This document shows, one piece after another, positions 8,076-16,887 of a stretch of 64,000 bases of DNA. The DNA is taken from assembly GCA_963822955.1 (NCBI GenBank), contig CAWGJS010000001.1, forward strand, positions 1,116,001 to 1,180,000, in the 5' to 3' direction. Source of the DNA: JAJYUU01 sp963822955. GTDB taxonomy: Bacteria; Actinomycetota; Actinomycetes; Streptosporangiales; Streptosporangiaceae. The position numbers and the translations under genes were made by a program. Positions within the stretch are counted from its first letter, which is position 1. Every line of letters starts with the position of its first letter. A model generated the notes under the pieces. The model was not told the origin of the DNA. It did not search any database and saw nothing but the letters and a program-made list of their open reading frames with translations.

Positions 8076-9716
8076 ATGCCTCCGGATCGGGACGCCCGGC
8101 TTGCGCGCCGGGAGAGGCTGGCAGGATCGCGGCGGCGCACTGCGAGCGGCGTGAACGGCGGCGAGCTTGTCGCCAGCGACGCCACGCTCCAGGCGGGCGT
8201 CACGGAGTGGCTGCAGGAACATCCGCCCTGGGACCTGTACGAGCCGGAAGTGTCGGACAGAGCAGGTCAGGTCCCGGCCGGACCGACCTCCTCCAGCGCG
8301 CGGCGAGCGCGAGAACTGCACCGCAGGCTCGCTCGCTGGCGGCCGGCGTACTGGCCGTTGGTCCTCTCCTATCTGATCGTCCTGGTGTGCACGGGCTGGT
8401 TCGCCGAGCCATCAAGGGGCGTGCTTGCCTGGCCGCTGACGGTCGTATGGACGTGGCCCGTCCTCGGCACGCTCATCGGCATCGTCGGTATCCGCCGGAC
8501 TCGCAGGAGACTGCGGGCGTCACAGGCTCGCTGGTCCGGCGACGGGCTGACGCGAAGCGAGGACTTCCTGATCGTTGTCGTCTCTACCGTCGGCCGGCAC
8601 GACACCTACCCCGGGCTCGAGCGATCGGTCCTGTCCTACCTCGCCTATCTGCCCGGGTGCTTTCCGCGGCTCAGGATCGACATCATCATCGACGAGGGCT
8701 GCGAGGCAGGAGGCAAGATCGCCGACCTGGCCGCCGGAAATGACCTGATCCGGCTCGTCACCGTGCCGAGGCAGTACCGCACCGCGAACGGGACGCGGTT
8801 CAAGGCACGCGCCAGCCACTATTCGCATGAGCTGCGCATGCGCGAGCACGAGAACCGCGACGACGTGTGGGTGCTGCACATGGATGACGACACCGGCGTG
8901 GGCCCCGATACCGCGGTGACCATGGCGCGGTTCATCCAGGAGCAGTCTCAGGCTGGCGCCGATGCCAAGCACATGGCTCAGGGCATCTTGACCTATCCGC
9001 GCGAGTATGCCGGGAACTGGCTCGCCTGGCTGGCGGACTCAGCCCGGCCCGCAGAAGACCTGGCGCGCTTCTCCGCATGGACGGGCAGCGGCACGCCCCG
9101 AGCGGGCTTGCATGGCGAGCTCTTGCTGGTCCGGGCCTCCATCGAGGCAACGATCGGCTGGGATTTCGGGCCACGGAGCATTGTCGAGGACGCTGAGTTC
9201 GCGCTGATCTTCAGTGCCCGCTACCGGGGCCGCAGCGCATGGTTCGGCGGCCGGTGCTACGGCGCGTCGCCTGCCACCCTCCGCGATTTCTTCCGGCAGC
9301 GGGAGCGGTGGTCCTGGGGCTTGTCGGCGCTGGTATTCAACCGGTCGCTGCAGCTGCGGAACCGGCTGCTCCTCGGATATTCGGTGGCTTCCTGGGTCGT
9401 CGGCCCTATCCAGAATGTCGGAATAGTTCTCCTCATCGGCCTTGCTGCCGGGGATCCCAACACCTCGCCGGTGGCGCTCTTCATCGTGCCGCTCTGGGCG
9501 CTGAACATGGCCTACGCGGTCTGGATGTACTGGGAGGGCCTGCGGGTAAATGCCGGCGTATCGGGTGGCGGCCGGCGCAAATGGTGGGAGCCCTGGGCCG
9601 TGGTCCTGCTGATCCCGGTCTTCGGGCTGATGGAGGGTCTCGGCGGCCTACGGGGATTCGTGAAGTTCATCCGCCGCGTCGAGAACAAGTTCACCGTCAT
9701 CTCGAAGCCGACGTGA
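8076..9716 (+). CDS. Membrane glycosyltransferase family 2 (egghead/BRE3-like)
   Basis: 546 residues from ATG 8076 (GGGGGG about 11 bases upstream; a TTG at 8034 would add 14 residues). Two N-terminal membrane segments (about residues 100-150) precede a GT-A catalytic domain: an acidic start (DIIIDEGCEAGG), the metal-binding D270-D272 in HMDDDTGVG, an EDAEF motif near residue 370 and Q408-x-x-R411-W412, the QxxRW motif of processive GT2 enzymes. Three or four C-terminal membrane segments follow. It should polymerise or extend a beta-linked glycan from a nucleotide sugar at the membrane. The stop overlaps the start of a lipoprotein hydrolase (TGATG), so synthesis and trimming of the same polymer is likely. 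The sugar is not determined; the partner hints at mannose. Confidence 0.85.
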   Translation: MPPDRDARLARRERLAGSRRRTASGVNGGELVASDATLQAGVTEWLQEHPPWDLYEPEVSDRAGQVPAGPTSSSARRARELHRRLARWRPAYWPLVLSYLIVLVCTGWFAEPSRGVLAWPLTVVWTWPVLGTLIGIVGIRRTRRRLRASQARWSGDGLTRSEDFLIVVVSTVGRHDTYPGLERSVLSYLAYLPGCFPRLRIDIIIDEGCEAGGKIADLAAGNDLIRLVTVPRQYRTANGTRFKARASHYSHELRMREHENRDDVWVLHMDDDTGVGPDTAVTMARFIQEQSQAGADAKHMAQGILTYPREYAGNWLAWLADSARPAEDLARFSAWTGSGTPRAGLHGELLLVRASIEATIGWDFGPRSIVEDAEFALIFSARYRGRSAWFGGRCYGASPATLRDFFRQRERWSWGLSALVFNRSLQLRNRLLLGYSVASWVVGPIQNVGIVLLIGLAAGDPNTSPVALFIVPLWALNMAYAVWMYWEGLRVNAGVSGGGRRKWWEPWAVVLLIPVFGLMEGLGGLRGFVKFIRRVENKFTVISKPT

Positions 9717-11035
9717 TGACGCGCAGCCGCATGGCCTCCATCATGGCGGCCGGCGCCGTCCTCCTGCTCACGCTCGTGACGGCCTGCTCGATCCCGACCA
9801 GGCCATTGTGGTGGCCTGGCTCACACGCGACGTCCGACGGCGGCGACACGACCAGCGTGCTGACGGTACGGGATCCGTGGCACCAGGGGATGCGGCAGCT
9901 CGGGATCCAGGTGTACTGGACGGCCAACCGGACGGACACATCGGATGCGCTTATCCGGGCCAAGGCTGAGCGGATCATCGATTACGCGATCCGCCTCAAC
10001 GCGAACTCGATCGCCGTCACCTTCCCGTTCTTCACCTACGGCCTCAGCTCGGACACGGTGTACGCGAACCCGAAGATAACCCCCACCGCCCGCCACATCG
10101 CGGTCTTCCTGGCTGTGGCGGAAAAGGCCCGCATGCGGGTCACGCTACGGCCGGTGCTCAACGAGAATGCGCTCATCGCGCAGAACCCGTTCGCCTGGCG
10201 CGGTTCGATCGAGCCGCAGGACCGTGCCGAATGGTTTCACAGCTACCGCAAGCTGCTGCTGCCGTACCTCGCGGCAGCCCAGGCCGGCCATGCGGCAACC
10301 TTCGTGCTCGGCACTGAACTCGATTCGCTGGAAGGCTCTCCGCAGTGGGCCGGGCTCCTCCGGTCGCTCAGGTCGGTCTACACCGGCCAGCTGACCTACG
10401 ACGAGAACTACGACGAGTTCGCCGCGGGTACTGCGAACCCGCCCGTGCCGAGCCACGATGTCGACGCCTACCCCGAGCTAGGCGTCTCACCGAGTGCGTC
10501 AGTAGGCCAGCTGACCTGGTCCTGGGATGCCTGGCTCGGAGCCCATCCGCTGTCGGTGCGGCGAGAGCTCACCATCAGCGAGATCGGCATTGACGCGGTC
10601 GCCGGGTCGTATGTGAAGCCCTGGGACTGGTTCAGCAGAGCGAACAAGCCCATTGACACGCACGTCCAGGCCGCCTGGTACCAGGCTGCATGCAACGCGC
10701 TGTCGGCCGAGCAGATCGGCGGCGGGATCTACTACTGGGAGGTCAACTTCGATGCAGATCCCGCGCAACCGCGAGCCTTCGAATCCGATCGGCTGACGTT
10801 CCTGGACCGGCCGGGCCAGGAGGTGATCCGGAAGTGCTTCGCCAGGTTGTCGGCGGCCGATGCTGCAGCCGCGAGGCTGCATGCGCGCCCAGCGGACAGT
10901 CGCGTCCGGCCGTTAATCGGCGACTCCCCCATCGTTGCAGCGCCGGAGGGGGCAGGCGCAGCCAGTGACCATGCGGCGAGTGTCGCATGGCTGCCTGGCG
11001 GAGCGGGCCCTATGCAGGGACTGACCAGCGGCTGA
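9716..11035 (+). CDS. Lipoprotein glycoside hydrolase, clan GH-A, GH113-like
   Basis: 439 residues. The N-terminus has a lipoprotein signal: basic MTRSR, a hydrophobic stretch, and lipobox LVTAC with the modified Cys near residue 23. The mature part looks like a TIM barrel with two candidate catalytic glutamates at clan GH-A positions: FVLGTELDSLEG (acid/base, near residue 203) and LTISEIGIDAV (nucleophile, near residue 290). The pattern around these resembles GH113 (beta-1,4-mannanase); that family call rests on memory of the family, not a search. The ~60-residue Ala/Pro-rich C-terminus is not conserved-looking. It is translationally coupled to the upstream glycosyltransferase and would act outside the membrane on the nascent polysaccharide. 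Confidence 0.72.
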   Translation: MTRSRMASIMAAGAVLLLTLVTACSIPTRPLWWPGSHATSDGGDTTSVLTVRDPWHQGMRQLGIQVYWTANRTDTSDALIRAKAERIIDYAIRLNANSIAVTFPFFTYGLSSDTVYANPKITPTARHIAVFLAVAEKARMRVTLRPVLNENALIAQNPFAWRGSIEPQDRAEWFHSYRKLLLPYLAAAQAGHAATFVLGTELDSLEGSPQWAGLLRSLRSVYTGQLTYDENYDEFAAGTANPPVPSHDVDAYPELGVSPSASVGQLTWSWDAWLGAHPLSVRRELTISEIGIDAVAGSYVKPWDWFSRANKPIDTHVQAAWYQAACNALSAEQIGGGIYYWEVNFDADPAQPRAFESDRLTFLDRPGQEVIRKCFARLSAADAAAARLHARPADSRVRPLIGDSPIVAAPEGAGAASDHAASVAWLPGGAGPMQGLTSG

Positions 11036-11134
11036 GCTAACTCTGAGCTTGCGCTCAGTGCCTGCTGAAACGCGTCCCGGATAGTGGGCACGCAGGCGGC
11101 CGGAGAGCATGAGCGAGATCTGGAGGCGGCCCTG

Positions 11135-12217
11135 GTGGAGACAACTGTCAAGGTCACGGTGGGTGTTGCTACCGCCGTGGTCGCGATCGCGGTGTATGTC
11201 ACAGGACACGGGCTCATCCCGGCGGCCTGGCTAGAAGTCGGACCGCTGCTGGCCTCCCTGGTGCTGTCGCCCCGGATCACCGCGCTGCTGGCAGGCTGGG
11301 CAGTGCTGCTCGCTGTCGGGCTCGTCCTGGCCCAGCCAGGCCCGCTGGGCCTTCTCGCCTCGCACCTCAGCGTGTGCCTGCTGCTGGCCGGGTTCGCCGT
11401 CGCGAACTCGGCACTTCGAGCCGTGTCGGAGCGGCGAATCAGGCAGGCCCGCGCTGTCGCCCGGGTGGCGGAGAGCGCGCTGCTCCGAGAAGTCCCGCCG
11501 ACCGTGACGGCCGGCAAGCTGGCCTCGCGGTATGTCTCGGCCTCGCCGGAAGCGAGGGTCGGCGGCGATCTCCTCGAGGTCGTCCCAGGTCCGGGCCACC
11601 CTCGCTGGCTGATCGGAGATACGCGCGGAAAAGGCCTGGCTGCGGTTCACCTGGCAAGCGTCGCGATGACCAGCTTCCGCGATGCGTGCGCCCAGCCTGG
11701 CCTGTCCTTGCCAGAGATCGCCCGGGTCGTCGACCGGTCGGTAACCAGGGCAGCGGGCGAGGAAGACTTCGTCTCTGCGGTGTTTGCCGAGTTCGACCCG
11801 AGCGGGTGGCTTCAGCTGGTGATCTGCGGGCACCCGCCGCCACTGCGCCTGTCCGAGGACGGCAAGCTGCGGCCGCTGACGCCAGGTGCTTACGCCACAC
11901 CACTCGGCCTGCACCCCGACATCCAGTCGTCAACCTTCACCGTGAACGTGGGCGACCGGCTTGTCTTCTATACGGACGGCCTGCTCGAGGCGCGCGACCG
12001 TGCAGGGCGCTACTTCCAGATTGACGACTGCCTGGACACGCTGCGTCATCCAGACCTTGAGGCCGCCGCAGACGAACTGCTCAGCCGACTGCTCGCGCAC
12101 TCCAGGCGCAAGCTCGATGACGACGTCGCGCTGCTCCTGCTAGAAGCCACAGCTCCGCCCGCAGTGCCAGCTCTCGATCTGGATCACGATTCTGGCGCGG
12201 CCCTGGCGCTGGCCTGA
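11135..12217 (+). CDS. Membrane-anchored SpoIIE/PP2C-type serine phosphatase
   Basis: 360 residues from GTG 11135, chosen because GGAGG lies 8 bases upstream (an in-frame GTG at 11084 is weaker). Residues 1-100 hold three hydrophobic segments. The PP2C domain follows (about 130-345): ARVGGDLLEVV, IGDTRGKGLAA with metal-binding Asp, EDFVSAVFAEFD, GHPPPLRLS and YTDGLLEARD. This matches the RsbU/SpoIIE class that dephosphorylates anti-anti-sigma factors. No anti-sigma partner lies nearby, so the target is unknown. It is probably a separate transcription unit, 100 bp after the hydrolase. Confidence 0.88.
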   Translation: METTVKVTVGVATAVVAIAVYVTGHGLIPAAWLEVGPLLASLVLSPRITALLAGWAVLLAVGLVLAQPGPLGLLASHLSVCLLLAGFAVANSALRAVSERRIRQARAVARVAESALLREVPPTVTAGKLASRYVSASPEARVGGDLLEVVPGPGHPRWLIGDTRGKGLAAVHLASVAMTSFRDACAQPGLSLPEIARVVDRSVTRAAGEEDFVSAVFAEFDPSGWLQLVICGHPPPLRLSEDGKLRPLTPGAYATPLGLHPDIQSSTFTVNVGDRLVFYTDGLLEARDRAGRYFQIDDCLDTLRHPDLEAAADELLSRLLAHSRRKLDDDVALLLLEATAPPAVPALDLDHDSGAALALA

Positions 12218-12343
12218 CTCATGCGATTGCCGGGCGGCGAGACACTTGGGAATATGCCGCCTGCCGATGTCACATCTGTCGCCTGATGCGGGTCAGGAAG
12301 ACGAGACTTCTCCAGGCCAACGATCTGAGCAGGAGGTGCCCAG

Positions 12344-12976
12344 ATGCCACGCATTGAGGGCGTTCCCATGTCAAAGGCCGGTCCGATCGTCAGGTTCGTC
12401 TACTGGCTCGGACCCAGGGTGATGAAAAAGCTGACCGGGCGCGATCCGCAGACCGGCAACGGCATCGAGCCGATGGAGATCTGGGCCTACCAGCCGAAGA
12501 TGATGATGGGCATGGGCAGGTTCAACCAGGCGGTCCGCGGCGGCAAGACCGTGGACGCGCGGATCAGGAACCTGGTCGAGCTCAAGGGCGCGCAAATGAT
12601 CGGGTGCGAGTTCTGCGTCGACCTGGGCTCCCAGATCTGCCGCAACTCCGGTTTCTCCGACTCCGAACTCCTCGCGCTGCCGCGCTACCAGTCCAGCGAC
12701 CGGTTCACCGAGCGCGAGAAGGCGGCACTGGACTATACGGTCGGCGTGATGCGCACGCCCGTCGAGGTCACCGACGAGGTTTTCGCACGAATGAAGCAGC
12801 ACTTCACCGATGTGCAGATCGTCGAGCTCACCGCCCTGCTGACGCTGGTAAATGTCGATCGGTTCAACGCCGCGTTCGCAATCGGCTCGGCCGGTTTCAG
12901 CGACGGCATGGTATGCGCCGTGCCTGACCGTCCGCATGCCGCTGCGGCACCCGCCACTGGCGGCATTTCCCGCTAG
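12344..12976 (+). CDS. Carboxymuconolactone decarboxylase / AhpD-like protein
   Basis: 210 residues with a good ribosome site (AGGAGG) before the ATG. The AhpD-like all-helical fold is indicated by RNLVELKGAQMIGCEFCVD: the CxxC pair (about residues 86-89) followed by the conserved Asp, and FTEREKAALDYTVGV further on. CMD-family proteins are peroxidase-like or lactone decarboxylases; the CxxC supports a redox role. It is followed after 71 bp by an SDR gene on the same strand. Specific substrate unknown. Confidence 0.82.
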   Translation: MPRIEGVPMSKAGPIVRFVYWLGPRVMKKLTGRDPQTGNGIEPMEIWAYQPKMMMGMGRFNQAVRGGKTVDARIRNLVELKGAQMIGCEFCVDLGSQICRNSGFSDSELLALPRYQSSDRFTEREKAALDYTVGVMRTPVEVTDEVFARMKQHFTDVQIVELTALLTLVNVDRFNAAFAIGSAGFSDGMVCAVPDRPHAAAAPATGGISR

Positions 12977-13047
12977 TCGACAGCCCGGCCTGCCCAATAG
13001 ACTCTGGCGCGAAGATCTTTGCCGGTCAGTAGTGCTGGAGGAAATTC

Positions 13048-13965
13048 ATGGAGCTGACTCCGGGAAAGGTCGCCGTCGTCACGGGGGCTGCCAGTGGCAT
13101 CGGGTTTGCCCTGGCCGAGCGCTTCGCCCGGGCCGGCCTTGATGTCGTCCTAGCCGACATCGAGCGACCCGCGCTAGAAGAGGCCGAGCAGAAGATCGCT
13201 GCCATCGGTGTCAGGACGCTGGCGGTGCCGACCGATGTGAGCGACGAGGCTGCAGTGCAGGCGCTGGCAGCAGCTTCGGTTGACCAGTTCGGAGCGGTGC
13301 ACCTGCTGTGCAACAACGCGGGCGTCGTCAGTACAGCTGACCCGTGGTTTGGCCCCGTAACGTCATGGAAATGGGTGCTCGGCGTCAACCTCTGGGGAGT
13401 CATCCACGGGATCCGCGCCTTCCTGCCGGTGATGGCCTCTCAGGCGGAGAGCCACATCGTCAACACAGCGAGCATCGCCGGGCTGCTTCCCGGACTTGAT
13501 CCTCGCTACGACGCGACCAAGCACGCTGTCGTGGCTATCTCCGAAGACTTGTACCGCGCCATGCGGCTGGCCACGCTGCCGGTCGGCGTCAGCGTCTTGT
13601 GCCCAGGCTGGGTACACACCGGTGTGCTCGATGCCGCCCGCAACTGGCCCGCCACTCTGGGCGAGGTTCCGCCGCAGGCATTCACCACCGAGGTGACGCT
13701 TCCGCACCTGCGCCGGGTGATCGACGAGGGGATGGCACCCGCGGCCGTCGCCGACCTCGTGGCCGACGCCATTGCCGCCGACCGATTCTGGGTGTTCACC
13801 AGTCAGGAGTTCGTCGATCTTGCCGCCCGCCGCTGGCAGAATGTTGCCGCAGGCCGCGACCCTGACCTCGACCTGGACATTCCGGGTCTGCCGCCCGCCA
13901 GGCAGCTCGCCGCGGAGATCCAGCAACTGCTGACGGGCCTGAGCACTGGCTCGGCAGGCGCGTAG
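13048..13965 (+). CDS. SDR family NAD(P)-dependent oxidoreductase
   Basis: 305 residues with a strong ribosome site (GGAGGAAA). The Rossmann motif TGAASGIG is at residues 14-21, followed by ADIE after strand beta-2 (Asp favouring NAD), NNAGV near residue 90, a catalytic Ser in NTASIAG and Tyr/Lys in YDATKHA near residue 155. The C-terminal region (about 210-300) is longer than a minimal SDR and has an Asp/Pro-rich tail. Alcohol or ketone substrate cannot be assigned. Confidence 0.9.
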   Translation: MELTPGKVAVVTGAASGIGFALAERFARAGLDVVLADIERPALEEAEQKIAAIGVRTLAVPTDVSDEAAVQALAAASVDQFGAVHLLCNNAGVVSTADPWFGPVTSWKWVLGVNLWGVIHGIRAFLPVMASQAESHIVNTASIAGLLPGLDPRYDATKHAVVAISEDLYRAMRLATLPVGVSVLCPGWVHTGVLDAARNWPATLGEVPPQAFTTEVTLPHLRRVIDEGMAPAAVADLVADAIAADRFWVFTSQEFVDLAARRWQNVAAGRDPDLDLDIPGLPPARQLAAEIQQLLTGLSTGSAGA

Positions 13966-13998
13966 GTCAAGCGGTCTATCCGCAAGTGGAGGGGATCC

Positions 13999-16033
13999 AT
14001 GCCCAGGATCGAGCATGTCGTCGTGCTGATGATGGAGAACAGGTCGTTCGACGAGTATTTCGGCACCTTCCCGGGTGCGGCAGGCTTCTCCGACGGATCA
14101 GCCTCGATCCAGCAGCCATGGGCGTCGCAGCCCGGGGGGGTCCTTTATCCGTGGCGGCTGAGCACCTTCACAACCAACGCGCTTGTTACTCCGCAACTGC
14201 CGCATGACTGGGTGACTAATCACGTCGCCATCAACGACGTCAACGGCACCGCAGGGCCAGACAACCGGGGCTTCTTTGCCGCCTCACGCGGTGACCCCGC
14301 TGCCATGGGCTGCTATCTCGCCGACGACATCCCCTATCACTGGGCGCTAGCGCAGAACTTCGCGCTGTGCGATCACTACCACTGCTCGGTGCTGGCGGGC
14401 ACCGGCCCGAACCGCATGTACTCGTCGGTGGCACCATCTGTGACCCTGCGCTGACACCGGTGAACGGCGTGTTCCAGGGCAGCGAGACAGGCAAGCGGTA
14501 CGACGGGACCGACCCGGTCCTCTACAACCTGTACTCGCCGCCAGGTCCGGAGCTGCCGACGAGCCCCGCGCACTGGCAGAGCTACCTGGCCGACCTCATG
14601 CGGGCCGGCGTCTCTTATCGGGTCTACGACGACTGGAACTGGCAGTTCGGCGGCGGGACCGGACCGACCCAGGTGGATCTCAACGTGTTCAGCTACTACG
14701 AGCCGTATCCAGCTCCCGCGGGACAGGTGACACTCGGCACGCTCGGCGACCCGAACTACCTTGCGCCCAACTACGCGCCGAACTCATCCGGCTCGCCGGG
14801 CGACGACCGTCCGCTGTTTGCCCAGCATGTCTATCCCAGCGACGGGCAGCAGCCCTTTCTTGCACCACTGACCTGGCTGATGCCGCCGTACAACTACAGC
14901 GAGCATCCGCCTTATACGTCGGCTGACGGGGCGTACTACATCGCGCAGATCGTCGACGGGCTCATGCAGTCGCCGTTCTGGGGCTCGACCGTGCTGGTCA
15001 TCACCTACGACGAGGGCAACAACGCATTCGACCACCTGCCGCCACCGCTGTCACCCGACCCGGCGGGCCTGTCGCCGGCGCAGCCGTGGGAGCCCTGGGT
15101 GGAGGATGACTCCGGAACCACCGACTCGGGCCATGCCGTTAATTACCCGGCGCCGATCGGCGGCGGCATGCGAGTGCCAGCGATCATCGTGTCGCCGTGG
15201 ACCTATCTACGCGGCGTCATCAGCGGCAACCTCGACCACACCTCCGTACTCCACCTGATGGAGACGGTATCCGGCGTGCAGTGCAGCACGCTGCCCCCGG
15301 CCGGGTCGCCGACGGCCTGGCGCCGGGCAGCCTTTCCGGCCTGTACGCCGTCATCGATCCGGACCACCATCAGGCGACTCCGGCCCAGCAGATCGCCAGC
15401 GTGCCGACGGCGGCCGTCGCCGTGCAGCAGTGGCGCATCAACGCCGACAACCGGGCCAAGCGGGAGGCGGCGAGCAAGCCCGCTCCGCCGACTGCTCAGT
15501 CAGGGCCGCCAGTTCCCCAGGCATGCTCGGTGACACTGCGCCCTGCTGCCTACCACCGGCGGGAGGTCGCGGGCCGCGCCTCCGGCCGTGCTGCTGTGAC
15601 CTTCCCGGACGCCATCACGGTCACCGTCAGTGGCTTCCAGGCCCAGGAGTTCGTCGAGCTCGACGCCGGGGTGCCGCCACCCCAGTCCGTGGACGACCTG
15701 CCGGTGGTCCCGGTAGCAGGCGGCGGGACCTGTCGTACCCGGGTGCCGTCACCCGAGATCGTCCGCGGTGCGCCACCGGGTGAGATCGTGATCGGGGACT
15801 GTAGCCTGGTCAGCGCGGATCCAGGTGCGCTCACCAGCCAGGAGGGGCCACTAGCGCTCTCGTTCACGTTCCCGCTGACGTTCGCCGATCCGGAGCGGAG
15901 CTTCTCCTTCCGGCCGCGGACCGGGCGCGTCGTCGATGTGCAGGCATCCTTCACGGTTGACGCCTCCGTCACGGCGGCAGCGCAGCTCACCCTGACCGGC
16001 GGGCGGCTCAGGCGGTCCCGCCTTGAGGGGTAA
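13999..16033 (+). pseudogene. Phosphoesterase (phospholipase C/acid phosphatase type), two frameshifts
   Basis: Three frames together encode one ~678-residue alkaline-phosphatase-superfamily protein. It begins HVVVLMMENRSFDEYFGTF (the family's N-terminal metal-binding signature), continues through TGPNRMY, and then the frame must shift near 14425 to reach VGGTICDPAL. It continues through VITYDEGNNAFDH, and shifts again near 15295-15305 to GRVADGLAPGSL. Each shift requires one extra base; adding two bases makes the length (2,035) divisible by three. The 5' frame alone stops at 14454 after 151 codons. The C-terminal ~230 residues are a beta-rich tail. No signal peptide is visible. It may be a young pseudogene or carry sequencing errors. 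Confidence 0.78.
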
Positions 16034-16040
16034 CTGACCA

Positions 16041-16817
16041 GTGGACATCGCCGACTTCAGCCTCGATTTGTTCTCCCTTGCAGGCCGCAACGCCCTCGTG
16101 ACCGGCGGGAACACGGGCCTGGGCAGGGCCTTTTCGCTGGCCCTGGCCAAGGCCGGTGCTGACGTGTTCGCCGTCGGCCTGGCCGAAGACGACGGGACCA
16201 CCCGCGCACTGGTCGAGGGCACCGGGCGGCGGATGGAGTTCATGACGGCCGACATCACGCAGCCGGGCGTTCCCGCGGCAATTGTCAGCCACTGCGTCGA
16301 GACGCTGGGCTCGATTGACATCCTGATCAACTCCGCCGGCATCGCCGTGCTGGCCGACATACCGGAGTTCGGCCGTGATCAGTGGGACCCGATGGTGTCG
16401 GTCAACCTGACTGCCGCCTTTGAGCTTTCCTACGAGGCCAGCAAGTTCATGATCAAGCAGCGCTCCGGCAAGATCATCAATATTGCCTCGCTGTTCTCCT
16501 TCCTCGGCGGCAAGCGCTCACCTGCCTATGCCGCCACCAAAGCTGGGATCATGGGCTTCACCAAGGCCTACTGCGACGAGCTGGCCACCTACAACATCCA
16601 GGTCAACGCGATCGCGCCCGGATACTTCAAGACGGCGATCACGGCAGCGACCCGGGCCGATCCGGACCTCGATCGGCGCATCGTCGAGCACATCCCCGCG
16701 GGCCGCTGGGGCGAGACCGCCGACCTGATGGGAGCCACCGTATTCCTGGCCAGTCGTGCCGCGGATTATGTCAACGGCCATGTCCTGGTCGTCGACGGCG
16801 GGTATCTCGTCCGCTAA
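16041..16817 (+). CDS. SDR family oxidoreductase (KduD/gluconate dehydrogenase-like)
   Basis: 258 residues from GTG 16041. Classical SDR: TGGNTGLG at residues 21-28, NSAGIA near 95, catalytic Ser in NIASLFSF, YAATKAG (Tyr/Lys near 160), and APGYFKT plus VVDGGYL at the C-terminus, which is the pattern of sugar- and polyol-oxidising SDRs. It is the first gene of a set with an AGPS-like flavoprotein and an FGGY kinase, so oxidation of a sugar alcohol or sugar acid is likely. The exact sugar is unknown. Confidence 0.87.
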   Translation: MDIADFSLDLFSLAGRNALVTGGNTGLGRAFSLALAKAGADVFAVGLAEDDGTTRALVEGTGRRMEFMTADITQPGVPAAIVSHCVETLGSIDILINSAGIAVLADIPEFGRDQWDPMVSVNLTAAFELSYEASKFMIKQRSGKIINIASLFSFLGGKRSPAYAATKAGIMGFTKAYCDELATYNIQVNAIAPGYFKTAITAATRADPDLDRRIVEHIPAGRWGETADLMGATVFLASRAADYVNGHVLVVDGGYLVR

Positions 16818-16887
16818 GTCGCGTTCCCGTAGAGTTCCTGGGAATCGGCTCGATGTCCGACCCTTCGCAAGCGAGGCAGAACTGACG

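Noticed and set aside
9239..9715. 5' extension of the clan GH-A lipoprotein gene into the glycosyltransferase
   Set aside because: The extension is out-of-frame glycosyltransferase sequence; the lipoprotein signal begins at 9716.
14420..14460. Programmed -1 frameshift in the phosphoesterase gene
   Set aside because: No slippery heptamer or pseudoknot, and a second unrelated shift is needed 870 bp downstream; mutation or sequencing error is simpler.
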